DNA from: VRUE01 sp963837735
GTDB lineage: Bacteria; Actinomycetota; Thermoleophilia; Solirubrobacterales; 70-9
Length of the DNA: 64,000 bases
Reading direction: 5' to 3'
Assembly: GCA_963837735.1 (NCBI GenBank)
Contig: CAWIOM010000006.1
Span: 1 to 64,000, forward strand
Part shown: positions 16,878-28,995 of the stretch, in pieces
How positions within the stretch are numbered: position 1 is the stretch's first letter
Layout: each line of letters starts with the position of its first letter
Program-made: the position numbers and the translations under genes
Notes under the pieces: model-generated
What the model saw: the letters and a program-made list of their open reading frames with translations, nothing else
Databases searched by the model: none
What the model was told of the DNA's origin: nothing

Positions 16878-17525
16878 ATGGCCCGCAAATCACTGAAGCC
16901 ACAACTGAATCAGATCCGCGCCTGGGTGCGCCAGGGCAGGACCGACGCCTGGATCGCCCACCAGCTCGAAGTCAGCGCCTCGGAGCTGCGCGAGTTCCGC
17001 AAACAGCACGGATTCACCCCGGACGAGGACGATCCCGGTACCGGCGAAGTCGACCTACGGGACGAGATCGAGGCCGAGATCGAGGCGGCCACCGCCGAGG
17101 AGGCGGAGGCCGAGCCCGAGGAAGAGGCAGAGCCCGACGAGGACGAGGAGGCCGAGGGGGAGGCCGGTGAGGATGGCGAGAGCGGCGAGGGATCACCGCG
17201 CCCGCGCCCGCGCCGGCGTCGCGGCCGTCGCGGCGGTCGCGGCCGGCGCAAAGAGCTCGAGGCAACCTTCGACCACGGCGAAACAGACGGCTACGGGCTC
17301 TGGCTCGACCCGTCGGTGAAGGACAACCCGGTCTACGCGGAGCACTGGGCCGGCCAGCGCGAGGTCAGCGTGCGGATAGACGCCGACCAGATAGTCATCC
17401 GCCGCCCGGGCAGCAGCGAGCGGCGACGACGACTCAGACGGCTAGACCGCGCCCGCCGGCGAAGTCGGACGCCCCCTGCAGGTGCAGCCAGAAGGCCGCG
17501 TCGGCGAGGGCCTGCGCGTCGCTGA
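16878..17525 (+). CDS. HTH plus acidic/basic low-complexity protein
   Basis: About 215 residues as read. Residues 1-45 look like a small helix-turn-helix (AWVRQGRTDAWIAHQLEVSA). Residues 50-105 are nearly all Glu/Asp/Ala, and 105-125 nearly all Arg/Gly. A folded segment follows (GYGLWLDPSVKDNPVYAEHW, then QREVSVRIDADQIVIRR). The last 35 residues as read are a run of Arg that overlaps the converging gene by 92 bases. In the next frame the end reads SGDDDSDG and stops at 17443-17445, which is more natural, so a frameshift near 17405-17420 is suspected. A nucleic-acid-binding role is inferred only from composition. Confidence 0.5.
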   Translation: MARKSLKPQLNQIRAWVRQGRTDAWIAHQLEVSASELREFRKQHGFTPDEDDPGTGEVDLRDEIEAEIEAATAEEAEAEPEEEAEPDEDEEAEGEAGEDGESGEGSPRPRPRRRRGRRGGRGRRKELEATFDHGETDGYGLWLDPSVKDNPVYAEHWAGQREVSVRIDADQIVIRRPGSSERRRRLRRLDRARRRSRTPPAGAARRPRRRGPARR

Positions 17526-17757
17526 CACTGGGAGCAACCTGGGCGACGAGCTGTAGGCACCATTCGGTGCCCTGCCCGTAATGCTCAGCGAGCTCGGCTG
17601 CCGTGAAGGTTGAGCCGACCCTGCGGCGCAGCTCTTCGCGGATCGCTCCGACGATGCGGTCGGTGCGCCGGCGTTCCTTCGGATCCTCTGCGAGCGCCTG
17701 CAGGCTGCGCCTGCCCTCTTCCCATTGGAAGATCGCATTCTCGATCGAGTAGCTCAC
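17434..17757 (-). CDS. Conserved hypothetical protein
   Basis: A 107-residue soluble helical protein (MSYSIENAIFQWEEGRRSLQ, later AELAEHYGQGTEWCLQL). No known domain recognised, although this sequence type seems widespread in Solirubrobacterales. GTG start overlaps the stop of the upstream membrane protein by 4 bases, so they are translated from one mRNA. Confidence 0.6.
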   Translation of the reverse strand: MSYSIENAIFQWEEGRRSLQALAEDPKERRRTDRIVGAIREELRRRVGSTFTAAELAEHYGQGTEWCLQLVAQVAPSVSDAQALADAAFWLHLQGASDFAGGRGLAV

Positions 17758-19949
17758 GAGTTCGGAACTCTACGCAGCGGGCCCAACCCGCCCCCGCACT
17801 GGGGGTCGGGGATCTTCCCGTTCACCCTCCAGACCGTCACCGGCCCGCTCGTCAGGACCCGGGTTAGAGTCCCCGCCCTCGGGTTCCACGGGTGCTCGTC
17901 GTCGCGCAGCCAGTCCGCCTCCGGCGAGCTAACCGGCTTGCCGGGGTCGATGAAGTTGAGGAAGGGCGAGGTGACGAGGTAATCGAGGTCGGCGGCGTCG
18001 AGCGCTTCCTTGAACTTCGAGCAGGTGGCGATCGCGTTGAACGATCCGTGCGACCCGTCTTCGCCCAGGTAGATGACGTCGTTGGAGAGGTCCCTGCCGT
18101 AGAAGCCGTAGCCGAGGAAGCCGGCGGTCGTCCCGGCGAGTCCGATGCGGGCGCCGTGGATTCCCTGGGCCCAGCGGTAGGCGGAGTCGAGGTGGTAGCC
18201 GGGGATGCGGGTCTCGGCGGGACCGTCGTTGGCGAAGCGGTGCTCGAGGTAGCGGCGCTGCACCGGGTAGCCGATCGCAACGAGGGTCAGCGCCCAGACG
18301 GCGAGGCCCGCCGCCAGGCCGCCGCTCCCGAGCCCCCGGGAACGCAGGGCCAGCAGTCCGGCCGGAATCAGGACAAGAAGGACCGCCAGGGCGATGCCGA
18401 AGACTCGCGAGGGGTCGCGCAGGACGGCGTCGGAGCGGTCGGTGAGGAGGAGCAGGACGATCAGGGCGGCGAGCAGGGCCCAGCGACGGCGGCCGCTATC
18501 GAAGGCGCGGGGGAGCGGCAGTAGCGAGAGGCCGGCGAGCAGGGTTGGCAGCAGGTAGCGGATGTTGAGCGCGAACCCGGTCGGGGCGCCATCGGGCCCG
18601 GCGGCGCTGAGCGGGGTGAAGAGGTAGGCGAGGACGCCGAATAGGACGACCCCGCCGATCCAACGCAGCGCCCGGTTGCGGCCCCAGCCGAGCGCCAGGG
18701 CCGCCCCCGCCAGGGCGGCGAGCACGACCAGCGGCCAGAGCCCGCCGAAGGCGCCGTGCAGGCCAGGAAAGAAATACTCGCGCCAGACGCCGGTGTCGGT
18801 CGCGTAGTGGGCGATGTTGAAATCGGGCCTGGCGGTCTGCAGATGCTCGGGGTGGGGCAATGTGAGCGGGCCCAGGTGAGCGATCTCCGGAATCGGGTTG
18901 CCTGCCGCGATCAGGTTGCGCAGGTACCAGTAGCCGCCGCCGAGCAGGGCCGGGACCAACCACCAGGCCGCGGCGGCTCGACGGCGGCCCGCCGGCGAGA
19001 GGGCGAGGACGGCGACCGTCAGCGCTCCGGCCAGGCCGAGCACCGTGACCTTGGTGCCGGCGGCGAGACCGACGGCGAGTCCGGCGGCCGCCAGCGGCCA
19101 GCCGACCGGCAGCGAGACCCTCCCCGGTGCCCCCGTCGGCCTGGCGCGCCGCCCAGGCCGTGAGCACGATCGCGATAGCGGCGAGCAGCAGCGCGGCCAC
19201 GGCGAGGTCGTTCTTGGCGGCGCCCGGCTCACGCACGATCAGGATGTGGCACTCGAGCAGGATCGCGACGGCGACGACGCTCAGGTGGCCGCGGCCGTAG
19301 GGGCGCCCGATGCACCAGGCGGCGAGGAAGGCGATCGCCAGCCAGCCGTAGTTGATGAAGACCGAGAGGGTGTCGCGGTCGGCGACGAGGATCCCGGCCG
19401 CGTGCAGCAGCTCCGAGTTCTGGGGGTAGAACCAGTTGGCGAAGACCGTCTCGGAATGATGGAAGCCGGTGACGGAGTGGCTCTTGGCGATTTCCGCCGC
19501 GAAGGGCATGTGGTACCAGAGCGAGTCGAAGTTGAACATGCCTCGGTCCAGGGCGGAGTCTGTGGTCAGGCCCCAGTGGGCGACCACGAGGGCGATCACG
19601 CCGGTCATCACGATCAGGGACAGGGCGTCCGGGCCGGGGGAGCCCCGACCCCGGCAGGGTTCGCCGGCAGGGACGAACCGCCCGAGGGTCGGGTCCACCA
19701 GGCGATCGCCCCGGCCGCCAGCAGAGATGAGACGACCAGGGTCCAGGCGTAGAGGAGGCTCACGACTCCGAGCAGCTCGCAGATCCAGATCAGCAGGGCG
19801 ATCGCCGTTACGGCCTCAACCAGACGGGCGGGGGCTCCCTGCCAGTCGGGGATCAGGCGGCGGCGGAGGCGGAGGGCGGCGAAGCCCAGGGAGAGGGCGA
19901 TCGCCGCCAGCGCGGCGGCGCTGAGCAGGTAGGCGCCGGCGCCGATCAA
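17754..19949 (-). CDS. Polytopic membrane protein, GT39/ArnT-like (two frameshifts)
   Basis: About 730 residues once two breaks are joined, near 19630-19690 (beside a G5 run) and near 19110-19145. It has more than ten hydrophobic spans. The first loop holds FNFDSLWYHMPFAAEIAKSH, with acidic and His residues as in lipid-linked glycosyltransferases of GT-C fold (GT39/GT83). GTKVTVLGLAGAL and YWYLRNLIAAGNP are membrane-edge motifs common to this fold. A soluble C-terminal domain follows (about 200 residues). It may transfer sugars to the envelope; donor and acceptor unknown. Confidence 0.6.
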
Positions 19950-19970
19950 CGGGCACCGCCGAGGGCGGGC

Positions 19971-20333
19971 TCAGCCGTCGCTGCTGCGGACGACGAATGG
20001 GGTCTCCCCCGGCCGGACCATGCCCTGGTTGCGAGCCTTGGCCTCGAGCACGACCGGGTCGCCGGAATGCTGGACACGAAAGTGGAGCCGCTTGTTTTCA
20101 TCGAGGGCCTCGTGAAGCTTGACTCTGGCGGCCGTGGTCGCCGTGTAGGTCCTGACCAGGTCGATGACCGGGTTGAGGTAGGAGTAGAGCACCGCGAGCA
20201 GCACGAGGGAGAGAGCGACGCGACCGACGCGGTCCCACTGGATCCTGCTGGCGCCGCTGCGGGCGGCCGGACGACGGCGGGCGGCCGGACGGCGGGCCAC
20301 CGCAGTGCGGCCGGCGTGGGCGCGTGCTGCCAT
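19971..20333 (-). CDS. ftsB: Septum formation initiator (FtsB/DivIC)
   Basis: A 120-residue bitopic protein: an Arg/Ala-rich cytoplasmic tail (1-35), one membrane span (36-56), and a short periplasmic coiled coil (VKLHEALDENKRLHFRVQHS). It fits FtsB/DivIC, which bridges FtsL and FtsQ in the divisome. It follows eno by 36 bases on the same strand, the standard actinobacterial eno-ftsB pair. Confidence 0.88.
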   Translation of the reverse strand: MAARAHAGRTAVARRPAARRRPAARSGASRIQWDRVGRVALSLVLLAVLYSYLNPVIDLVRTYTATTAARVKLHEALDENKRLHFRVQHSGDPVVLEAKARNQGMVRPGETPFVVRSSDG

Positions 20334-20369
20334 GCTCGGACCTACGCGGCCGAGCTCCGCGTTCCTTCA

Positions 20370-21665
<1,296 letters not shown>

Positions 21666-21698
21666 GGGGATGAGTGGCTCACGGCCGCGGGGGACCGG

Positions 21699-23138
21699 TT
21701 AGGGACTGGTCGGCGGAGCGCCTTCGGTGCTCACGCCCGGGGGAAGGCCTTCGATGCCGGCCGGGAATCCTTCGGCCGATTCCGCGAGGCCCGCCGGCTG
21801 TGGCCGCTGCGCCAGCGGTTCGCCCTTGGGGGTGATCAGGCTGACCGACCCCGGCAGAGCCGGTTTCGCCTGGAAGACCGGCGCCGGGCAGGCTTCCGGC
21901 GGAGTTTTCGGGTTCGCTTCGTAGCAGGCCGGGTCGGCTTCGGCCGGGCGGCCGTCACTCTTGAAGTTGGAGCATTTTTCGACCGTGTAGCCGGCGGCGC
22001 AGAAGGTCCGCGCGCGCCACTTGCTCTGGAAGTTGCTGACGAACTGCCCGAAGACCTCTTCCTGGCCCTGCTGTTGGAGCTGGGCTTTGATCTGGGCTTC
22101 GGCTTCGCCGAGCGGCTGGACTTTTTCCGGGTTCTTTTTCTCGACCTCGAAGACGATCTGGCCGCTGGTCGCGTACTTGACCGGGCCCTCCACCTTGCCG
22201 ATCGGAGCGGCGAAGATCATTTCGCCTGCTTCGCCGGCGTACTGTTCTTCGGTCACGCCCGACTGCAGCCCGCCGTTGGAAGACGGCGATTCGGAGTACT
22301 TCTTGAGGGCAGCTTTCCAGCCGGCCGCCGAGTCGTCCTTTTCGAGAGCCGCCTTGGCCGCATCCGCGTTCTTCTTTGTTTTCGCAATCAGGATGCGGAC
22401 GTCACGGGTGGGCGGCGTGGTGAACTGGGTCGCCTTCGCTTCGTCGTAGTAGTCCTGGATTTCGCTCTTACTCGGTTCGCCCGCGCCTTCGGCGAGCTTT
22501 TCCTGGATTTTCGTGCTCAGGATCTGGATCTTGACCCGTTCGTTGACGTCCTGGGTCGTGTAGTGGGACGTTTTCAGGAATTTTTTGAACTCGGCGTCGG
22601 TTTTGAAGTTCTGGCTCTTCAGTTTCTTAAGTTCTTCGACGACTTCCTTATCGGTGACCGTGATGCCTTCTTCGGCGGCCAGGCCCTGGATCCAGATCGT
22701 TTCGAGGATGCTGCCGACGGTCGTTTCTTTGAGTTCGCCGTACTGTTTTTCGCCGGGTTTCGGAGTCGATTTCAGCCCGGAGGAGGCAACAACCTGGAGG
22801 AAGGCGCAGTCGAACTCGGCCTGGGTGACGTCGCCGAGGTCCTGGGTGACCTGATCGCCTTTGCAGTTCTCGTAGGGCTTCTCGAAGGGTGCCTCGGCGC
22901 CGTCCGGGATTTCCTCGACCACGGCGATCGAGCCGGAGGGGATGCTCGGGTCGCCGATGCCCTCGGCGATAGCGATGCCGACGAAGAGCACGATGAAGGC
23001 AGCGCCGAAGACCAAAAGGCCGAAGCGACGGACCTCCTCGCGGCCAGGCGTGCGCTTGCCGGAGCCCTTGGCCCCGCCTTTGCCGGCTTTCGCCCCGCCC
23101 TTCCCAGTCGTGGGCCTTTTTCCCTTGCTCGGACTCAC
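21699..23138 (-). CDS. Membrane-anchored SurA/PpiC-type peptidyl-prolyl isomerase
   Basis: A 479-residue extracytoplasmic foldase. It starts with a Lys/Gly-rich cytoplasmic segment, one span (about 38-58), then a SurA-like N-terminal helical domain and a parvulin-type PpiC domain (about 240-350; TRDVRILIAKTKKNADAAKA, GGLQSG). The tail (370-479) is Pro-rich with several Cys. Base use here is notably richer in A/T than the neighbours, following many Lys codons. It overlaps the mfd stop by 4 bases, so it is likely translationally coupled. Confidence 0.82.
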   Translation of the reverse strand: MSPSKGKRPTTGKGGAKAGKGGAKGSGKRTPGREEVRRFGLLVFGAAFIVLFVGIAIAEGIGDPSIPSGSIAVVEEIPDGAEAPFEKPYENCKGDQVTQDLGDVTQAEFDCAFLQVVASSGLKSTPKPGEKQYGELKETTVGSILETIWIQGLAAEEGITVTDKEVVEELKKLKSQNFKTDAEFKKFLKTSHYTTQDVNERVKIQILSTKIQEKLAEGAGEPSKSEIQDYYDEAKATQFTTPPTRDVRILIAKTKKNADAAKAALEKDDSAAGWKAALKKYSESPSSNGGLQSGVTEEQYAGEAGEMIFAAPIGKVEGPVKYATSGQIVFEVEKKNPEKVQPLGEAEAQIKAQLQQQGQEEVFGQFVSNFQSKWRARTFCAAGYTVEKCSNFKSDGRPAEADPACYEANPKTPPEACPAPVFQAKPALPGSVSLITPKGEPLAQRPQPAGLAESAEGFPAGIEGLPPGVSTEGAPPTSP

Positions 23139-26100
23139 GAGGCGGGCAGCATATCCGCTTCGGGGCTCTGGGACCCTTTTGCCTCCCTCAGGCCTTTAGC
23201 CAGCGTTAAGACTGCCTGCAAGCGGAGCTCGGGCTCGTCCGGCACCCGCACCGACGCGGTCTTCTCCCGCCACTCGTACAGGGCGCCCTCGACCTGTTCG
23301 CCGAGCACCCCGGCCTGCTCGGAATCGAGCTCGATGCCGGTGACGCTGAGTCGCCCGCCGCGCAGCTCGACGCTCCTCGCCCCGGCGAGGCCCAGTTCGA
23401 TCCTCGCCCGCTGCAGGGAGAGCAGGTTCTCGGCCTCCGGCGGTGGCGGCCCGAAGCGATCGCCGAGCTCGTCGCGGATAGCCCGCAGATCACCGGGGGC
23501 CCGGGCCGCGACGATCCGCCGGTGAACGTCGATCTTCGCCGCCTCGAAGGGGATGAAGGCGGCCGAGAGGTAGGCGTCCACGGGGACATCGAGGCGCACC
23601 GGCTCCGGCGCCTCCTCTCCCCGTGTTCCGGCGCTCGCCGCCTCGGCCACGGCCTCGTCGATCATCTGGCAGTAGAGCTCGAAGCCGACCGCGGCGACGT
23701 GGCCGGACTGCTCCTCGCCGAGCAGGTCGCCGGCGCCGCGGATGTCGAGGTCGCGCATCGCGATCTTGAAGCCGGAGCCGAGCTCGGTGTGGTCGGCCAG
23801 AGTCGAGAGCCGGGCGGCGGCGTCCTCGGTCAGGGCCTCGGCCGACGGGTAGAGCAGGTAGGCGAAGGCCCGCTCGCGAGAGCGTCCGACCCGGCCGCGG
23901 ATCTGGTAGGCCTGGGAGAGGCCGAGCTGGTCGGATCGCTCGACGATCAGGGTGTTGGCCGAGGGGATGTCGAGGCCGGACTCGATGATCGTCGTCGTCA
24001 CCAGGCAGTCGGCCCCGCCGCGCAGGAAGTCGAGCATCGTCTCCTCGAGCCGGGACTCGTCCATCTGGCCGTGGGCTTCGACGAAACGGCCGCCGGGCAC
24101 CAGGGCGCGCAGCCGCTCGGTCGTCTCCGGCAGCGAGTCGATCCGGTTGTGGAGGAAGAAGGCCTGGCCGCCGCGCTCGATCTCGCGCTCGATCGAGTGG
24201 CGGACGAGGTCCTCGTCGTAGGGGCCGACGTAGGTGCGGACCGGCCGCCGGCCCTCCGGCGGTGTCTCGATCACCGAGATGTCCCGAAGGCCGGCGAGGC
24301 TCATCTGCAGCGTGCGCGGGAATCGGCGTCGCCGAGAGCGAGAGCACGTCGACCTTCAGCTTCAGCTGGCGCAGGAGCTCCTTCTGCTTGACGCCGAAGC
24401 GCTGCTCCTCGTCAAGGATCACCAGGCCCAGCTCCTTGGCGCGGACATCGCGGGACAGCATCCGGTGGGTGCCGATCAGGACGTCCACCGCCCCCGCCTC
24501 GAACTCGGCCAGCACCGCCTTGACCTCGGCCGGCTTGCGCAGGCGCGAGACGCCGTCGACGACGAAGGGCAGGTCGGCGAGCCGCTCGCGGAAGGTGCCC
24601 AGGTGCTGCTGGGCGAGGATCGTCGTCGGCACGAGCATCATCACCTGCCTGCCGTCGGAGGCGGCCTTGACCGCGGCCCGCAGAGCGACCTCGGTCTTGC
24701 CGAATCCGACGTCGCCGCAGACCAGCCTGTCCATCGGCTGCTCGGACTCCATGTCGCCCTTCACCGCCTCGATCGCTTCCACCTGGTCGGCGGTCTCCCG
24801 GTAGGGGAAGGCGGTCTCCATCGCGATCTGCCATTCGCCGTCGGGCGCGAACGCATGGCCTCGGCGGGTGCGGCGCTCGGCGTAGAGGTTGAGCAGCTCC
24901 CCGGCCAGGGCGCCGGCGGCGCGGCGGGCGCGGGCCTTCATGTTCTGCCAGCGTTTCCCACCCAGGGCCGAGAGCGTCGGCGCCCCCCCGGCGCCGACGT
25001 AGCGGCTCAGCTTGGCGAGCTGGTCGGTGGGGACGTAGACCCGGTCCTCGCCCTTGTATTCGAGGTAGAGGTAGTCGCGGGTTACGCCGCCGACCTCGCG
25101 GGTCTCGAAGCCGGCGAAGCGGGCGACGCCGTGGTCCTCGTGGACGACGTGGTCGCCGACCCGCAGGTCGCTGAAGGCGAGCCTGCCCCGGGCGGCGCCG
25201 GGGGCGCGCTCATCCGTCCGGCGACGGCGGTGGACGAGGCGGCGAAAGGGATACACCGCCAGTTTCAGCTCGGGGCTGACGAAGCCCTCGCGCAGCCGCG
25301 CCTCGGCGAAGGCAAGCCCGGGCTCGGGCGAGAGGCGACCGCCTTCGAGTATCGAGACGTCGATGCGGTCGAGCCCGTAGCGAGAGCGCTCGGCCTCCCC
25401 CATGCTCTCGAAGGCGACGACCGTCCGGTAGCCGGAGCGAACGAGTTTCTCCAGCTCGGCCTCCGCCTCCCTGAGGTCGCGGGCCGGGGACTCGGCACGC
25501 GAGGCGCGGAAGGCCCCCTCGTCCTCCTCACCGGGGCCGCTCAGCGTCAGGCCGGCGCGCTCGAGCAGCGGCCCGGCAACGTCGACGTAGAGGTGGCGGG
25601 CGTCGTCGGCATGCATCGAGGTGGTCGCGTCCTCCCAGTTGTCGCGCAGGGCGGGCTCGATCTCCTCGACCGCGACGAGGACCACGGCCGCCGAATCGGG
25701 AACGAGGTCCAGGGGCGCACCGAAGCGGTCGAGGGGCAGGACCTCGGCGAGGCTCGGGGCCTCCCTTTCCTCCTCAGCCGCCTCCATCGCCGCCAGTTCG
25801 GCGAGCTCACGGTGCTCGGCGTCGAGCTCGGCCGCCGGCGCCAGCTCGACCCGCTCGGCGTCGCCGAGCGAGCGCTGGGTGAAGGTCGAGAACCAGCGCA
25901 TCGACTCGACCTCGTCGCCGAAGAGCTCGATCCGCACCGCCCGTTCCTCGGTCGCCGGATAGGCATCGAGGATGCCGCCACGCAGGGCGAACTGGCCGCG
26001 CTCCTCGACCTGCTCGACCCTTTCGTAGCCGGCGGCGATCAGGTCGCGGGCCACCACCCCGAGGTCGAGATCGCCGCCGACCTCGACGGTGAACCCGGCC

Positions 26101-26537
26101 GGGCGCAGCTCGGCGTCGGGGACGGCCTCGGCGAGCGCCGTGGCGCTGGCGACGACGACCGCGTCCTCGTCCGTGCGCAGGGCGTCGAGGGCGTCGATCC
26201 GGAGGCCGACCAGGTGCGGCGGCGGCGTGACGTGGGAGGCATAGCCGGTGCCTCGCGAGGGATAGAAGCGGACCCTGCGCGGCGCCAGGTAGGCCTGCAG
26301 GTCGGCGGCCAGGTCGCGCCCCGAGCGGTCGTCGGGGCTGACCAGGAGAGCCGGCCGCCCGGCGAGGCCGCGGTCGTCCTCGAGCAGGGTCGCGAGCAGC
26401 AGGGGGCGGAGCATCGAGGAGGCAGCCACTCGGATCGGGGCACCGGTCGGGTCGGAGACGCTGGCGAGCACTTCCGAAGCCAGCGCGTGGACGCGCTCGT
26501 TCTCGGCGGCAATCTCAATAAGGGGTCTGAGGCTCAC
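23135..26537 (-). CDS. mfd: Transcription-repair coupling factor Mfd (one frameshift)
   Basis: About 1130 residues. Mfd releases stalled RNA polymerase and recruits UvrA. UvrB-like N-terminal module (RPALLVSPDDRSGRDLAADL, PSRGTGYASHVTP), RNA-polymerase-interacting domain (VGDHVVHEDHGVARFAGFE), then a RecG-like helicase with Walker A GDVGFGKTEVALRA, DEEQ box (VILDEEQRFGVKQK) and LSATPIP. There the frame breaks: the run CCC (24318-24320 on the plus strand as GGG) has one base too many, and removing it gives the expected RTLQMSLAGLRDI. The C-terminal TRCF domain follows. Start GTG at 26537 chosen by homologue length; the frame is open beyond it. Confidence 0.95.
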
Positions 26538-26562
26538 GGCCTGGAAGGTTAGGCTCTGAGCA

Positions 26563-27090
26563 ATGCGCTTTCGACGTCCCTTCGCGGCGGGCTCGGCGCT
26601 CGGCGCCCTCGCCCACCATTCCTTCGAGACTCGCGCCGGGGTCGGGCTCGTCTTCGAGCCGGAGCTGGGCCGGCGCGGCGCGATCGTGCTCTGGGGGGCG
26701 CTCTTCCCGGCGATGCTGCTCAGCGCCGCGCGCGGCGGGGCGGCAAACGAGCGGCTCTCTGCCGTCAACGCCGGGATCGGCGCCGCCGGGGTCGCGGTTC
26801 ACTTCGCCGCCTGGCCCTGGTCGCTGCACCGGGGCGTGCCGATGCTCGACGAAGCCGAGGGCCTGACCGAGGAGCAGCTTCCCGCCTACAACGCCGTGCT
26901 CTGGTTCTGGCTCCTCAGCAGCGTCATCAGCCTGGCGCGTGAGGCCGGTCCGCGGTCGCGGCGCCTCGGCCTGATCGTCGGCGCGATCAACTTCCCGATC
27001 CTGCTGGCCTCCGCACGCCATCACTTCCGGTGGGCACGCGAGCAGGCCGAGCTCGAGCCCGAGCGCTGGAGCCCGGCCCTGCGCCCGTGA
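26563..27090 (+). CDS. Uncharacterised membrane protein
   Basis: A 175-residue protein with four or five hydrophobic segments (for example RRGAIVLWGALFPAMLLSAA and LWFWLLSSVISLAREAG). No known family recognised. Divergent from mfd with only 25 bases between starts; 10 bases before the deacetylase, with which it is probably co-transcribed. Confidence 0.6.
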   Translation: MRFRRPFAAGSALGALAHHSFETRAGVGLVFEPELGRRGAIVLWGALFPAMLLSAARGGAANERLSAVNAGIGAAGVAVHFAAWPWSLHRGVPMLDEAEGLTEEQLPAYNAVLWFWLLSSVISLAREAGPRSRRLGLIVGAINFPILLASARHHFRWAREQAELEPERWSPALRP

Positions 27091-27100
27091 GCGAGCATTT

Positions 27101-27922
27101 ATGAGCGCCACCCTCTGCATCAGCTTCGACAACCTCGGCGAGGCATCGGAACTCGAGCTCGGCGCGAAGCCCGCAGACGCCCCGCTCGGGGGCCACGTCA
27201 CGGCCACGCGGATCGTGCCCTCGATCCTCGAGGAGCTCGCCGCCCGAGATCTGGTCGCGACCTTCTTCGTCGAGGGCCTGAACGCCGAGGTCTATCCGCA
27301 GTTGCTGAAGCGGATGGACGCGGCCGGGCACGAGGTCGCCTTCCACGCCTGGCGCCACGAGCAGTGGGGTGAGCTGACGGCGGCCGAGCAGGCCGACAAC
27401 CTGGCGCGCGGGGTCACCGCCTTCGCGGCGCTGGACATGGAGCTGGCGGGCATGCGCCCCCCCGGAGGCGGCCTCGGGGAGGGCGGCCTCGCCGTCCTTC
27501 GCGAGGCCGGGCTGCGCTACTGCTCGCCCGCCGGCAGCGGCGCCGGCGTCGAGGACGGGCTGGCGCTGCTTCCCTTCCAGTGGCGCCATGTCGACGCGAC
27601 CTCCGTCCTTCCCGGCCTCGAGGCGGTTCGAGAGGAGATCGGCGGATCGCCCGGGCCCCTGGAGCCGGCGGCCTTCCAGAGCAGCCTCGAAGCCGACATC
27701 GAGCTGCTCGGCGAGGGCGACTTCGCGACGATCGTCCTCCACCCGGCGATGCTCGACTGGTTGGGAGAGGAGCGCCTCGCCGCGATTCTCGACCGGATCG
27801 CCCGTCGCCGCGCCGCCGGCGAGCTCCGGGTGGCCCGCTGCGCCGACGTCGCCGAGCAGGTCCTCGGCGACGCCGAGTCGTTCCGCAACGCTGCCACGCT
27901 CGACCCGACCGGCTGGGCCTGA
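27101..27922 (+). CDS. Polysaccharide deacetylase family protein
   Basis: A 273-residue NodB-type carbohydrate esterase (CE4 fold). Motif 1 is degenerate (LCISFDNLGEA instead of TFDDG), motif 2 is HAWRHEQW (metal His-x3-His), motif 3 is MRPPGGGLGEGG, and the C-terminal motif is ATIVLHPAMLDW. No signal peptide, so it acts in the cytoplasm or on a soluble substrate. Deacetylase function on an amide-sugar is likely but the weakened motif 1 leaves doubt. Confidence 0.75.
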   Translation: MSATLCISFDNLGEASELELGAKPADAPLGGHVTATRIVPSILEELAARDLVATFFVEGLNAEVYPQLLKRMDAAGHEVAFHAWRHEQWGELTAAEQADNLARGVTAFAALDMELAGMRPPGGGLGEGGLAVLREAGLRYCSPAGSGAGVEDGLALLPFQWRHVDATSVLPGLEAVREEIGGSPGPLEPAAFQSSLEADIELLGEGDFATIVLHPAMLDWLGEERLAAILDRIARRRAAGELRVARCADVAEQVLGDAESFRNAATLDPTGWA

Positions 27923-27939
27923 GAGCGGATCTGCGGCCC

Positions 27940-28995
27940 CTACTTCGCGCGGGCGGCGGCGACGGTCTGGCGCAGGGTCTGGCGTGCGTCGTGGTGGGGC
28001 AGCCAGTGCAGCTTGCGCCGGGCGCGTCGGGTGTCCATCAGCACCGGACGGCGGATCGCCTCGATCCAGGCGGCCTCGTCGGGCAGGTAGGGGACCTGCC
28101 CGAGCAGCTCGGCGGTGGCGCTGACCGCCAGCCGCGGCGCCGGGACGGCGTGCCAGCCGAGCTCGTGGGCGAGGTCGGAGACCGTCAGCTCGCCGGGGCC
28201 GGCGAGGTTGTAGACGCCGGGCTCGCCGCCGCCGATGACCGCCGCCGAGAGCGCCGCGGCGACGTCGTCGTGGTGGACGAGCTGGAAGGGGACGCCGGGG
28301 TCGGGAAGCACCGGCCGCAGCGACGGAACCCGGCCCAGCGCCCAGCGCACCGGGCCCGGCATCGCCCGCCCGATCGCGACCAGCGGGATCAGGTCGAGCA
28401 GCAGCGTCGCCTCGGGACCGGCGACGATCGAGGGGCGGAAGACGTATGCATCGGTGTCGGTGTCCGCGAGCACCTCGTTCAGCAGTTCCTCGACCTCGGC
28501 CTTGTGGGCGGAGTAGGGATGCCGAGAGCTTCCTCGCACCGGCTCGTCCTCCTCGAGCAGCGCCGGAAGGTCGCGGTCGAAGCCGTAGGCGGCGACCGAG
28601 GAGGTGTAGACGAGCCGCCTGGCGCCGGAGTCGACGGCCGCCTCGAAGACGTTGCGCGAGCCCCTGAGGTTGATCTCCCGGCTCTCCTCGCGGCCGGCGA
28701 CGATCACGAAGGCGAGGTGGACGACGACGTCGGCCTCCTCGACCAGGGAGTCGACCGATTCGCGGTCGAGGACGTCGCCGCGCCGGTATTCGACCTTCTC
28801 CCAGCCGTGGGCGGCGATGTCGAAGGGGCGCCGGGCCATGCCGATCACCCTCTCCACCTCGGGAACCCGCTCGAGCGCCGCAAGGAACGGCTTGCCGATC
28901 TCACCGGTTGGCCCGGTGACGGCGACGGTCAGGCCTTTCTCGAGCTCGGCCAGGGCCCCTATCCTCCTGGCAATCCCGGGCCGCTTCGCTGCCAC
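27940..28995 (-). CDS. NAD-dependent epimerase/dehydratase family protein
   Basis: About 350 residues of an extended short-chain dehydrogenase. Rossmann motif VAVTGPTGEIGKPF, then VVHLAF, catalytic VYTSSVAAYG and YSAHK (Tyr-x3-Lys). The C-terminal half has FQLVHHDDVAAAL, typical of NAD(P) epimerases acting on nucleotide sugars or lipids. Start is unclear: GTG at 28995 overlaps the hydratase by 37 bases; a CTG-type start at 28932 would begin at the Rossmann strand. Likely co-transcribed with the enoyl-CoA hydratase. Confidence 0.75.
   Translation of the reverse strand: MAAKRPGIARRIGALAELEKGLTVAVTGPTGEIGKPFLAALERVPEVERVIGMARRPFDIAAHGWEKVEYRRGDVLDRESVDSLVEEADVVVHLAFVIVAGREESREINLRGSRNVFEAAVDSGARRLVYTSSVAAYGFDRDLPALLEEDEPVRGSSRHPYSAHKAEVEELLNEVLADTDTDAYVFRPSIVAGPEATLLLDLIPLVAIGRAMPGPVRWALGRVPSLRPVLPDPGVPFQLVHHDDVAAALSAAVIGGGEPGVYNLAGPGELTVSDLAHELGWHAVPAPRLAVSATAELLGQVPYLPDEAAWIEAIRRPVLMDTRRARRKLHWLPHHDARQTLRQTVAAARAK

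Noticed and set aside
24234..26552. 772-codon plus-strand open frame
   Set aside because: Antisense shadow of mfd caused by high GC at third codon positions.
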